From: Blastomonas aquatica
Lineage (GTDB): Bacteria; Pseudomonadota; Alphaproteobacteria; Sphingomonadales; Sphingomonadaceae
Assembly (NCBI RefSeq): GCF_014639875.1
Contig: NZ_BMGD01000001.1
Location: 248,001 to 312,000, forward strand
Direction of reading: 5' to 3'
Length of the DNA stretch: 64,000 nt
The notes beneath the pieces are model-generated. The model had not been told where the DNA came from. It made no database searches and worked only from the letters and a program-made list of their open reading frames with translations. Made by a program: the position numbers and the translations under genes. This document shows positions 37,122 through 44,540 of this stretch, one piece after another. How positions within the stretch are numbered: position 1 is the first letter of the stretch; each line of letters begins with the position of its first letter.

Positions 37122-38042
37122 ATGCGCACCGATCTCGATCATCTTCCCGCCGCCAAACAGCGCGAGCTTGAGCGCGTCGTCGAGACGATCTTTGACGAGT
37201 TTCGCGGATCGACCGAAAATGCGACCGGACCGCGAAAAGGCGCGCGCATCCTCAAGATCATCCTTTTCGGCAGCCACGCGCGTGGCGATTGGGTCGATGC
37301 GCCGCTATCGGCAAACCAGTACAAATCCGATTATGACATCCTGATCATTGTCAGCCAGAAGGAGCTGACCGACCGGGCCGCCCATTGGGCCAAGGCCGAG
37401 GAACGGCTGATCCGGGCATACACGATCGAGAAGACGCTCCATACGCCGGTCAACTTCATCGTTCACAGCCTGCACGAGGTGAACGAGGGCCTTTCGCACG
37501 GCCGCGTGTTCTTCATGGAGGTCTCGAAGGACGGCATTGCGCTTTACGAAGCCGATGACCGCGAATTGGCAACGCCGAAGCCGAAGACGCCTGAACAAGC
37601 TTTGGCCGCCGCGAAGGAGTATTTTGAGGAAGGAATGCCTACTGCTCTAGCCTTCTTTCGAAGTTTCAAACACGCATTCGAGGATGGCTTGCACAAAAAT
37701 GCCGCGTTCCAGCTGCACCAGGCAACGGAGCAGCTTTATCATTGCCTCCTTCTCTCCGTCACGTTCTACACGCCCTACAACCACAATATCGCATTTCTAC
37801 GCTCGCTCGCGGAGGGACTGGATCGCCGGCTATTTGGTATCTGGCTGGGGACATCCCACCGCGAGCGCGCAATGTTCCAGAAGCTGAAAGAGGCCTACAC
37901 CAAGGCGCGCTATTCAAAGCATTACAAGATCAGCGAAGATGAGCTAACCTGGCTGGCTGCACGCGTCGAAGAGCTTGGCCGTGTAGTGCATCAGGTCTGC
38001 ACCGACAAAATTGCCGAGCTTGAAGCTGCGGCTGGCAAGTAG
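37122..38042 (+). CDS. Fused nucleotidyltransferase (MNT)-HEPN protein
   Basis: 306 residues. The N-terminal half is a polymerase-beta-type nucleotidyltransferase: ILFGSHARGDWVD, then SDYDILIIVS with the two catalytic aspartates (about residues 68-70). The C-terminal half (about 155-300) matches HEPN: AAFQLHQATEQLYHCLLL, then TPYNHNIAFLRSLAEGLD and KARYSKHYKI. MNT and HEPN are normally two genes of a toxin-antitoxin pair in which MNT AMPylates HEPN; here they are one chain. All catalytic residues of the MNT part are present. The canonical Rx4-6H of HEPN is not clearly seen, so RNase activity is doubtful. A transposon begins 11 bases after the stop. Confidence 0.82.
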   Translation: MRTDLDHLPAAKQRELERVVETIFDEFRGSTENATGPRKGARILKIILFGSHARGDWVDAPLSANQYKSDYDILIIVSQKELTDRAAHWAKAEERLIRAYTIEKTLHTPVNFIVHSLHEVNEGLSHGRVFFMEVSKDGIALYEADDRELATPKPKTPEQALAAAKEYFEEGMPTALAFFRSFKHAFEDGLHKNAAFQLHQATEQLYHCLLLSVTFYTPYNHNIAFLRSLAEGLDRRLFGIWLGTSHRERAMFQKLKEAYTKARYSKHYKISEDELTWLAARVEELGRVVHQVCTDKIAELEAAAGK

Positions 38043-38045
38043 ACG

Positions 38046-38053
38046 CGAAACTG
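38046..38053. repeat. Target-site duplication, left copy
   Basis: CGAAACTG, repeated exactly at 42165-42172 on the other side of the 4.1-kb element. Eight bases is the duplication size of several DDE insertion-sequence families. Confidence 0.85.
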
Positions 38054-38075
38054 GGTAGTGTCTCAGTTTGAATTT
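38054..38075. repeat. Left terminal inverted repeat
   Basis: Begins GGTAGTGTCTCAG and pairs with the right end at 42143-42164 over 22 bases with one mismatch. The stop codon of the ADP-ribosyltransferase-like gene lies inside it. Confidence 0.88.
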
Positions 38076-38668
38076 AACGGCAGGAAGATGCCTTTTATGC
38101 AGGCGGGGCTTCGCACGGCGATCTGGACGTGGCTTTTGCTATATATCCCGCTTCCTGCATAAACTTTGCCGCCCTCGACAAACATGCCGCGAACCGTATC
38201 AAACGCATCAAAAGTTGGTTCAGAAGCCGCGTAAGCGTCTAGGATTTTGTGCAAATGGCGCATTACGGCGCAATCGAGAAAGCGAAGCACCCTATCCTTA
38301 TCCTTCGCGCCTTTTGGGTTTTTATTTTTCGGTATCGGAAGACCACCCTTCCGTTGGACACTCAAAAAAGACTTGTGCGCCGCTCGCAGCAATTCGATGT
38401 CATCGCGAGATACAAGGTCAAGGCAATTGCGGAGATCGATAACAGCGCCGATAACTGCCGGCTCTTTGTAATCGCCGATGCTGGTCTTCCATTCAGCCCA
38501 TTCTTGCGCACGCTTGGGATCCGACTCCCAAAAGTAGGCGCCAGGACCAAGCCAATCGTAATCCCGGTTGCTTTGTAAAATATCAGCACCCTCATTGACT
38601 GCCTTTAAGGCGATCGACCGATCACAGCCATGGTAGCCAAGGACGAACGAGGTGGCGAGCCGACTCAA
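38063..38668 (-). CDS. Putative ADP-ribosyltransferase-fold toxin (DUF3990-like)
   Basis: 201 residues. The N-terminus SFVLGYHGCDRSIALKAV, then SNRDYDWLGPGAYFWES and RAQEWAEW, follows the pattern of ART-fold proteins: an H-G (NAD-binding) motif on the first strand and a WLGPGxYFWE motif. A C-terminal acidic residue (GMFVEGGKVYAGS) could be the catalytic Glu. This is a reading of motifs, not a confirmed family hit. The stop codon lies in the transposon's left inverted repeat, so the gene is shaped by the element end. The small upstream gene overlaps it by 4 bases, as in toxin-antitoxin pairs. Confidence 0.65.
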   Translation of the reverse strand: MSRLATSFVLGYHGCDRSIALKAVNEGADILQSNRDYDWLGPGAYFWESDPKRAQEWAEWKTSIGDYKEPAVIGAVIDLRNCLDLVSRDDIELLRAAHKSFLSVQRKGGLPIPKNKNPKGAKDKDRVLRFLDCAVMRHLHKILDAYAASEPTFDAFDTVRGMFVEGGKVYAGSGIYSKSHVQIAVRSPACIKGIFLPLNSN

Positions 38669-38847
38669 GCGGCTACATTAGCCTTTTTGCTTCCGGTGCC
38701 GCCAAACTCGACACGGAGCTTTCCTTTGGTGGTGTAAATTCCTTCGCCAATAAGTGCGGCGCGGGCCGTCTTTTTTGATTCCAAAGCGCGCGAAGTTTCT
38801 TCCTCAATCGCGTTGAGGATTTTTTGATTGCGCTGGGAATGTGTCAC
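38665..38847 (-). CDS. Small partner of the ADP-ribosyltransferase-like protein (candidate antitoxin)
   Basis: 60 residues starting with GTG at 38847 after AAGGAG. The protein is charged and helical (NQKILNAIEEETSRALESKK) with a short basic C-terminus (KLRVEFGGTGSKKANVAA). It overlaps the following toxin-like gene by 4 bases. No DNA-binding motif is clear. The antitoxin role is inferred from size, order and coupling. Confidence 0.65.
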   Translation of the reverse strand: MTHSQRNQKILNAIEEETSRALESKKTARAALIGEGIYTTKGKLRVEFGGTGSKKANVAA

Positions 38848-38975
38848 GGATTTCTCCTTCTTCCACCGTGGGAGCGCGATGGAAATGCGGTAATTAAAGC
38901 AACAACGATTAACGTCGCTAAAATTTCCTAGCTGGAGATAACGTTATCCGCGAATAAATTTCAAGCGCTATGCGT

Positions 38976-39851
38976 TTACACGTTTCGCTTTTTATACGCT
39001 CCGCGCTTCGCGGGCGCCGGTGCCATTTCGTCAATCTTTGCGATCACATCATCCAGCGACCAGAGCCGATCAGTGATGCCAGCAGCCATGGCAGGCGACA
39101 TGCGCAACGTCTTGTGGATGCGCGTGAAATTGTAGAACACGAAATAGAGCGCCAGCGCGTGGATGTGGTTATCCAGTTTCTTTGAGAACGCATCGGTAAG
39201 CCGGGTGAAGCGACGCATGGACATGCGCATCGTCAGGTTCTGGCGTTCGACGTAGGACGTGCTGACATGATCGATGTCGGGATTGCCTTCAACACGGACC
39301 TTCTTTGCGCCGATGCACTCAGCAGGGCTGTAGCGACCCGGTGCGGTGATCGTGGGGCCATACAGCTTGACGAGCTGGGCATAGTCCACGTCCGCGCCAA
39401 ATGCGCCTTCAACCGCTTCGAGATAGGCTTTGTGACCATCCGTTGTAAGCTGCACCCGGTTCGCCACACGATCGCGCAAATCGTCCATAAGCACCATGGC
39501 GCTTTCGCCCGAGCGATCGCCAACCCAATATGACACGATCAGCTTGGTATCAGCGTCGATCGCGGTCCAGGTCCAAACGTCGCCCGCGCCTTCCGGTGCA
39601 GCCTTTGCGGTTGCGACGTTCTTTTGCTTGGCATGGCAGAACGACCAGATTTCATCGCACTGGATGCGCGATGCTTTCACGCCACGAACGTTCTCATCAT
39701 GGATGGCAAGGCAGGCTTCACCAGCTTCCACCAACAGCTTTGAAACCGTGTTGATCGACACGTCCACAACGCGGCTGATCGAACGCATGGATGATCCTTC
39801 GCAGAGCATTGCGAGGATTTGACGGCGCTTGGCATGGTCGAGCTTGTTCAT
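38976..39851 (-). CDS. IS1-like DDE transposase
   Basis: About 291 residues. An N-terminal helix-turn-helix (RRQILAMLCEGSSMRSISRV, VDVSINTVSKLL) is followed by a DDE core: Asp in IQCDEIWSFCHAKQKN, Asp in LTTDGHKAYLEAVEG, and Glu in STSYVERQNLTMRM. These match the IS1-type transposases common in sphingomonads and caulobacters; IS1595 is a related alternative. It is a single uninterrupted frame without ribosomal frameshift. ATG 39851 is preferred; ATG 39857 and 39887 are possible. It is the only transposase of the 4.1-kb element and should act on its inverted repeats. Confidence 0.88.
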   Translation of the reverse strand: MNKLDHAKRRQILAMLCEGSSMRSISRVVDVSINTVSKLLVEAGEACLAIHDENVRGVKASRIQCDEIWSFCHAKQKNVATAKAAPEGAGDVWTWTAIDADTKLIVSYWVGDRSGESAMVLMDDLRDRVANRVQLTTDGHKAYLEAVEGAFGADVDYAQLVKLYGPTITAPGRYSPAECIGAKKVRVEGNPDIDHVSTSYVERQNLTMRMSMRRFTRLTDAFSKKLDNHIHALALYFVFYNFTRIHKTLRMSPAMAAGITDRLWSLDDVIAKIDEMAPAPAKRGAYKKRNV

Positions 39852-39901
39852 GCCCATCTTGATATGAACTTTCGTGCTTAGCGCCAAGCATATTTATCAA
39901 T

Positions 39902-40963
39902 TCAAACTACGTGGGGCTCTCGCTCGACTTGTGGTTTGTCTAGAGTGCTGGCGATTCCAAAAAGCAAATCGTTCAGCTCCTTTTCCGGCAAATTCAGTTC
40001 GCGGGCTATGCGCGAAAGCGGTAGCCCTCTCGTCCACAAGTCCCTCAATATCTTAGTCCAAATTTGCGAGGTTTCGGGCGGCAGAGGATTTGGCTCGACT
40101 GACTTCCCAATTTTACCCAGAGCAATGTAATTGCCCCTGTAATTCCAGTCAGAAATTCGTTGAATCCTGTTTAACGCAAAATTTAGCGACGCTGCCGACA
40201 CGCCCCAACGCCGTTTCTTTTCGATCAAATGGTCCAAAGAACGAAAATAAGGAATCTCTGCTTTCAAATCTTCTTCTGGCATCAGAAATGCAGATGCAAA
40301 CGTGTCGGCCTCGAACTCCGCCATTTTATGTTTGGACCCAGTGTGGCGATGCATAACCAGATGACCAAGCTCGTGAAAGGCGTCGTGCCTAGTGCGCTCC
40401 ATCGTTTTAGTCATGTTGAGAAAGATATAGGGCTTCTCATCTCGCCAGAGCGAATAGGCGTCCAAATGACGTGTTTCTTCGGCAAGGGAAAAGACCCTAA
40501 TTCCATTTGTTTCCAAAAGATTGATTGCATTGCCAATCGGACGGGAGCCAATGCCCCAATGCGCGCGCACTCGTGCCGCCGCCTCCACTGGATTTGGTTC
40601 ATTCATGGGAACCAACTTTAGGTTTGCTTCCGGCCTGCCATAGCGATCCGAAATCCAATCATCGAACATAAAGGCTAATGAGCCTGCGGCTTGGGACGCA
40701 TCGCGGCTCCGCGCTGTCAGCGAACGCAATGACCGAAAGCTCACACCGTCTGGATTGGGATATTCAGGCGAAGGCCCACTAAAAAACTCAATAGGATATT
40801 TTGACGCTTCGATCAGATTGTTGAGCGCATGTTCGGGGAGTTCAGCCTGGCCTGCCTCAAAGCGCTGAATGACCTTGCGATCAACACCAAGAAGATCTGC
40901 GAATCCTATCTTAGTCAGTCCGAGACGTTTCCGGACCAACTCTACTCTATCTGGATTAGGCAC
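39902..40963 (-). CDS. XRE helix-turn-helix/ImmA-IrrE metallopeptidase protein
   Basis: 353 residues. The N-terminal XRE domain is VRKRLGLTKIGFADLLGVDR, then KVIQRFEAGQAELPE. The central ImmA/IrrE domain has the zinc motif HELGHLVMH (about residues 195-203) and downstream EFEADTFASAFLMP, the third ligand region. Such proteins cleave or sense repressors in phage and integrative elements or act as toxin-antitoxin regulators. It follows the gene at 40966-41634 with only 2 bases between, so the two form one cassette inside the transposon. Confidence 0.88.
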   Translation of the reverse strand: MPNPDRVELVRKRLGLTKIGFADLLGVDRKVIQRFEAGQAELPEHALNNLIEASKYPIEFFSGPSPEYPNPDGVSFRSLRSLTARSRDASQAAGSLAFMFDDWISDRYGRPEANLKLVPMNEPNPVEAAARVRAHWGIGSRPIGNAINLLETNGIRVFSLAEETRHLDAYSLWRDEKPYIFLNMTKTMERTRHDAFHELGHLVMHRHTGSKHKMAEFEADTFASAFLMPEEDLKAEIPYFRSLDHLIEKKRRWGVSAASLNFALNRIQRISDWNYRGNYIALGKIGKSVEPNPLPPETSQIWTKILRDLWTRGLPLSRIARELNLPEKELNDLLFGIASTLDKPQVEREPHVV

Positions 40964-40965
40964 AA

Positions 40966-41634
40966 CTATTTCCTGATGATCTGAATATCTACCGTTTCAG
41001 TCGGATCGACAGGCACAGTGGAAGGGATCGGAGCAATGCCACCCTCCAAGCGGCTATTGAGTATAATCCGCCTTAAGTATTTTGTCGGTGTGCTGCCATT
41101 GAACTCCAATGGCAGAGAAATTTCAGCCCCAACATAGCCATTTTCGTCAGCAGGCCCGATGCCAAAAATCCATGTTTGAATCTCATCGACAGGCTGGGGC
41201 ATTTCAAGAAACGGGAGCCAAGCCGTTTTATTGCAACGAACCTTTGATTTGGTGGCTGCCCCCTTTTGAGTTGCAGCCCGAGGGGTAATGGCCTGGTCAA
41301 CACTGCCTGCGTTCTCGTCCATATTCATGGGAATAATGCGCAAAGGCTTTGTTCTGTGTCGGATCCCAGGCTGATTGTCGGTGTCGTCGATCACCCAATG
41401 CTCTCCGCAGAACTGATCACGAAGCGCTCGTGCAGCCTTTGCGCAACCAATAATGAGCGGAAAGCCTTTAATATCATTGCCGGTGCAAAAGGATCGCTCC
41501 CGGTCCGCGAATACCACCGCCTCAAGCAATTTCGTGCGGTCCAAATTCATTTCGGCCAGCTCTGACCTCACAAACTCAGGTTTCTCTACAACAACAGGTT
41601 CGACCATCATCTCTGTCCCATTTTCTCTCATCAT
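40966..41634 (-). CDS. Hypothetical partner of the XRE/ImmA protein
   Basis: About 222 residues if ATG 41634 is used. No ribosome site is obvious there; ATG 41610 after GGGACAGAG is an alternative. The protein has mixed alpha/beta composition and no recognised domain. It is directly followed by the XRE/ImmA gene. Neighbour logic suggests a toxin, a cleavage target or a conflict protein regulated by ImmA, but this is unproven. Confidence 0.6.
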   Translation of the reverse strand: MMRENGTEMMVEPVVVEKPEFVRSELAEMNLDRTKLLEAVVFADRERSFCTGNDIKGFPLIIGCAKAARALRDQFCGEHWVIDDTDNQPGIRHRTKPLRIIPMNMDENAGSVDQAITPRAATQKGAATKSKVRCNKTAWLPFLEMPQPVDEIQTWIFGIGPADENGYVGAEISLPLEFNGSTPTKYLRRIILNSRLEGGIAPIPSTVPVDPTETVDIQIIRK

Positions 41635-41659
41635 CTGATGAAGGATTTTGGGACAGGGG

Positions 41660-41893
41660 TCAAGCGCCTTTTTCCCCCCACCGCTTTGCAGCCGCCTTCT
41701 GGGCAATCTCCTTGCGCCGTTCCGGCGTCATATTCTCCGCACGCTTTTTGCCTCCAGCGCGGCCCATTTCAGCCGCCGCGCTGGACAGCGTTTCGCGTTC
41801 ATCCTCAACCTCACCAGTGGCAATCTTTCCGATCAACACAGCAAGGCCGATGGCGTCGGCTGGGCGCTTCTCTCCGCGCGGACCTTTAGGCAT
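41660..41893 (-). CDS. Small basic nucleic-acid-binding-type protein
   Basis: 77 residues. MPKGPRGEKRPADAIGLAVL opens it, and the C-terminus AAEMGRAGGKKRAENMTPER then KEIAQKAAAKRWGEKGA is the Lys/Ala-rich form found in many small proteins of mobile elements, often annotated as RNA- or DNA-binding. The AxxxGRxGGxxRA pattern resembles KGG/histone-H1-like repeats. It overlaps the zinc-ribbon gene upstream by 8 bases, so they are co-translated. Confidence 0.75.
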   Translation of the reverse strand: MPKGPRGEKRPADAIGLAVLIGKIATGEVEDERETLSSAAAEMGRAGGKKRAENMTPERRKEIAQKAAAKRWGEKGA

Positions 41894-42077
41894 GAGCGTT
41901 TTCGCATTTTAGGCAGGCAAATTTTCCGTTGCGGCGGCTGAAGGGACCGCTAATTGTCCACGTCGGGTTACTCGCGCCTTCGCTGCGTTCACGGGTATCA
42001 TCCTCTGTTAACGTGGCGACGCCACGCGCGCCGCAGTCGCACTGCAGCGGGTGATCAGTGGATATACGTTCAGCCAT
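41886..42077 (-). CDS. Small zinc-ribbon protein
   Basis: 63 residues from ATG 42077, preceded by GGAGGTTGT. Two cysteine pairs, CDCGARG and CLKCENAHA, suggest a zinc ribbon; the first pair is CxC and the second CxxC. It is the first gene of the transposon's right part and reads toward the basic protein gene. No further function is seen. Confidence 0.65.
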   Translation of the reverse strand: MAERISTDHPLQCDCGARGVATLTEDDTRERSEGASNPTWTISGPFSRRNGKFACLKCENAHA

Positions 42078-42142
42078 ACAACCTCCATGCTTTCCGCTAA
42101 GCATATAGCAAGCGGCGGCTGGATGCGACAGAGCTAGCGCGA

Positions 42143-42164
42143 AAATTCAAACTGAGACACTGCC
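42143..42164. repeat. Right terminal inverted repeat
   Basis: Ends CTGAGACACTGCC and is the inverse of the left repeat at 38054-38075 with one mismatch. Confidence 0.88.
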
Positions 42165-42172
42165 CGAAACTG
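42165..42172. repeat. Target-site duplication, right copy
   Basis: CGAAACTG, identical to 38046-38053. Confidence 0.85.
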
Positions 42173-42380
42173 CGTCCACTTGCCGAGACTCTCGAAATCC
42201 GGCATAATCTGCCTCACGGAATGGAACGACTGGCGGCCATTTCGGGGATTACCCTGCCAGGCATCATGTAGGTCCGGCTGCGCGTCGGACGGTTGCTGAT
42301 AGTCGCTCCAGCGGCACCACAGCGAACACCGCTTGCCCATCCGTGCAGTCTTGCGCGGACCGCCGTGGTGCGAGCTAAAA

Positions 42381-42875
42381 ATGATCACCCCATATTTGAA
42401 CGACGTTTATGCGCGCGAAGTCGTGATGGCGCGCGTTGGCCATCTCATTCGGCGCAAGCAACGCGAAGTCGAGCGCATCACCCGGATGTTGCGCAGCCTG
42501 TTCGATCCTGGGCAGGTGCTTGCTCTCGAGCCTGGCAAGATCAAGCGCATTATCCTGATTGGACCCTACGCCCGGCGATCATGGTATGAAGACCGCCGGA
42601 CGATCGAGTTTTCCGATTACGAGTTCTGGGTTGTCGTCAACCATCCCCTCTTTACCGACGAACGCTGCTGGCAAAATGCACGGGGAACTATCTACCGAGA
42701 GCTTGGCAATCGATGTGCCGTGGATGTCGAGATTTACGCCAAATCCGACATTCGGACTGCCCAAGCCGAGCGTGACACGTTCATTGTTGATCGGATCGAG
42801 GCAGGGATCACTCTTTATCGCGCATCACGCGATGCCGACCTTTATTCGACAAATGGCTCGGGAGACCGGCCATGA
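42381..42875 (+). CDS. Degenerate MNT-type nucleotidyltransferase-like protein
   Basis: 164 residues from ATG 42381. It aligns by eye with the MNT half of the gene at 37122: KQREVERITRMLRSLF against KQRELERVVETIFDEF, and IILIGPYARRSWYEDRRTIE then FSDYEFWVVVN against IILFGSHARGDW...SDYDILIIVS. The catalytic GS is GP, RGD is RRS and DxD is DxE, so nucleotide transfer is probably lost. There is no HEPN part. It overlaps the sigma factor gene by 4 bases (ATGA), suggesting it may act as a regulator or partner. A duplication of the neighbouring gene, later separated by the transposon, is the likely history. Confidence 0.75.
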   Translation: MITPYLNDVYAREVVMARVGHLIRRKQREVERITRMLRSLFDPGQVLALEPGKIKRIILIGPYARRSWYEDRRTIEFSDYEFWVVVNHPLFTDERCWQNARGTIYRELGNRCAVDVEIYAKSDIRTAQAERDTFIVDRIEAGITLYRASRDADLYSTNGSGDRP

Positions 42876-43375
42876 GCGCTGCAATCTCCCATCGTGCGTT
42901 CGAAGAAATTTACCGAACGGAACAGAAACGATTGCTCCACTTCTTCAGACGGAAGATTGGTCCAGGTGATGCCTCCGACCTAGTGCAGGAAACATTTGCT
43001 CGCGTTTGGCAAAGCGGCGCATTTGACCGGCTGGACAATCCGCAGGGCTATCTCACACGGACAGCTCAGAACCTGCTGATCGATCTGGCGCGCAGACGGA
43101 AGCGCAACGCATGCACTATCTGTCCACTGAATGAAGCCCGCGACGCATCACTACCGCCGCACCAAGAGTGGGGAATTCAAGCTCTGGAACTGCGCGCAGC
43201 CTACCGGCGCGCGCTTCTGGCTTTGCCTCGGCGAACTCGACGCATATTCTTGATGCAAAGGCTGAAGGGCATGACCTATCGTGAGGTCGGTCAAGAACTC
43301 GGTGTCGGCCACCAGTGCATCGAATATCACATGATTGCGGCCCTTCGGGCACTACGAGGAGCTAATCTGTACTAA
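42872..43375 (+). CDS. ECF-type RNA polymerase sigma factor
   Basis: 167 residues. Region 2 is visible in FEEIYRTEQKRLLHFFRRKI, then DASDLVQETFARVWQ and NPQGYLTRTAQNLLIDLARR. Region 4 is in LPRRTRRIFLMQRLKGMTYR then EVGQELGVGHQCIEYHMIAALRAL. It resembles FecI-like ECF factors, but no FecR-type anti-sigma or iron receptor is near. Instead it is translationally coupled to the degenerate nucleotidyltransferase-like gene. Its end overlaps the convergent GIY-YIG gene by 14 bases. Targets are unknown; a role in controlling island genes is possible. Confidence 0.88.
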   Translation: MSAAISHRAFEEIYRTEQKRLLHFFRRKIGPGDASDLVQETFARVWQSGAFDRLDNPQGYLTRTAQNLLIDLARRRKRNACTICPLNEARDASLPPHQEWGIQALELRAAYRRALLALPRRTRRIFLMQRLKGMTYREVGQELGVGHQCIEYHMIAALRALRGANLY

Positions 43376-44540
43376 CCAGCCGGCCTGCATTCGGTGAATA
43401 CCGGTAAGCGGTGATGGAACGATCACGGATCCGCTCCACGGCTTCGTCGATCACAGGCAGCGGGACCACGAACCACTCACGCGGTTTCACCACATGTCCG
43501 AACCGGTCTGGTATGGTCAGATCCAGTTGGGTCTCTGCAAACACCCTGTGCAGCAGGCCTTCTAGCTTTTGGCAGTTTACCCCGTAGACCTTGTAGGTCG
43601 CTACTACATCTACTCCCGCAAGCAGATACGTAGAGCTCTTCTCTGCGCCAGATATTCGTACTTCCACAGATCCGCTAGTGACGCCGATCTTGTGCACGAC
43701 CTCCCTGTGCTCTGCCACGAACGGGTGATCGGACTCGCTCCGCAGCACGTAGATCGTGCCTGCTTCGGATACACCATCTTCGGATCGGTCAGCAAACAAG
43801 GGGCCGGGTGCTGGGTCTGTGATCCGGCGCCCAGCATCGTCGTCGTGCAACTGGCGCTGAAGCGAGCGCATAAGCATGCCGCTCTCGGTGCCATTGTCGA
43901 AGATCACGCGCAGTCGGGCATCGGTGCGGCCTTGCGCGTTAGTAAAAATATCGTCCATTTCGGCGACATAGCTGATCTGCCCGCCCACAATGAAAAAGGC
44001 CCCAGGTCGAATTTCCGCCTTCAGTTCGAACGGCCGGGTCACGCGTGTTCCCGCGGCCAAGTCCTGCTTCACCTGCTCGAACAGGGGTTTGAACTTGTCA
44101 AAGTCGTGACATTTATCGCGCCGGGCTATCTCCTCAGCCGCCCGCTTTTCCTCGGCAGAGCGAACATGAAGCAGCCGGGTAATATCATTAGCTTCATCTA
44201 GGCCAACCAGCTCCGAGGCCAGATCGTCGATATCCAATTCGGCGCCGTGCGCCGGCGTGCTCGGCCCGCTCAACAATCCATGCAGGTCCGCAGATGCCAA
44301 CAATGCCCGGCAATCCTCCAGCTCACGCAGCCTGCCTAGACGGACCGCATACAGGCGTTCGAAAATGTCCCGGTCTTCGCCATGCTGAGGCACACGCCCA
44401 TGTTCCTCGAAGAAACGGACAATATCCTCAAAGCCAGCAATCATCCGCTCCTCACGCGGGGTGTAGGAGGTCTGCTTCTTCTTGGCAGGGGCGAAATCGG
44501 CGAGTTCGTCGGCGAGTTCGTCCAGATTGAAATCACTCAT
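43362..44540 (-). CDS. GIY-YIG nuclease-domain protein (T5orf172/MUG113-like)
   Basis: 392 residues from ATG 44540, inside the end of the helicase gene (8-base overlap). The N-terminal half is helical and unrecognised (MSDFNLDELADELADF, PREERMIAGFEDIVRFFEEH). The C-terminal part (about 265-365) shows GTIYVLRSESDHPFV, VVHKIGVTSGSVEVRI, then KLEGLLHRVFAETQLDL and VVKPREWFVVP. This is the T5orf172/MUG113 form of GIY-YIG with the catalytic Arg (EVRI) and Glu (KLEGLLH). It is the last gene of the minus-strand methyltransferase/DUF262/helicase run and is probably its nuclease or a second nuclease. Confidence 0.85.
   Translation of the reverse strand: MSDFNLDELADELADFAPAKKKQTSYTPREERMIAGFEDIVRFFEEHGRVPQHGEDRDIFERLYAVRLGRLRELEDCRALLASADLHGLLSGPSTPAHGAELDIDDLASELVGLDEANDITRLLHVRSAEEKRAAEEIARRDKCHDFDKFKPLFEQVKQDLAAGTRVTRPFELKAEIRPGAFFIVGGQISYVAEMDDIFTNAQGRTDARLRVIFDNGTESGMLMRSLQRQLHDDDAGRRITDPAPGPLFADRSEDGVSEAGTIYVLRSESDHPFVAEHREVVHKIGVTSGSVEVRISGAEKSSTYLLAGVDVVATYKVYGVNCQKLEGLLHRVFAETQLDLTIPDRFGHVVKPREWFVVPLPVIDEAVERIRDRSITAYRYSPNAGRLVSTD

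Larger units (their letters stand above)
38054..42164. mobile_element. 4.1-kb transposon with passenger toxin-type genes
   Basis: Bounded by 22-base terminal inverted repeats (38054-38075 and 42143-42164; outer end GGYAGTGTCTCAG, one mismatch at base 3) and flanked by a perfect 8-base direct repeat CGAAACTG. It contains an IS1-like transposase (38976-39851) plus six other genes, all on the minus strand: an ADP-ribosyltransferase-like protein with a small partner, an XRE/ImmA protein with a partner, and two small proteins. Both ends and the duplication are exact, so insertion appears recent. It split a pre-existing neighbourhood: nucleotidyltransferase-related genes lie on both sides. Confidence 0.9.

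Noticed and set aside
42134-42388. 84-codon minus-strand ORF beside the transposon
   Set aside because: Its end reads through the right inverted repeat and target duplication, so the frame is created by the insertion; no family similarity.
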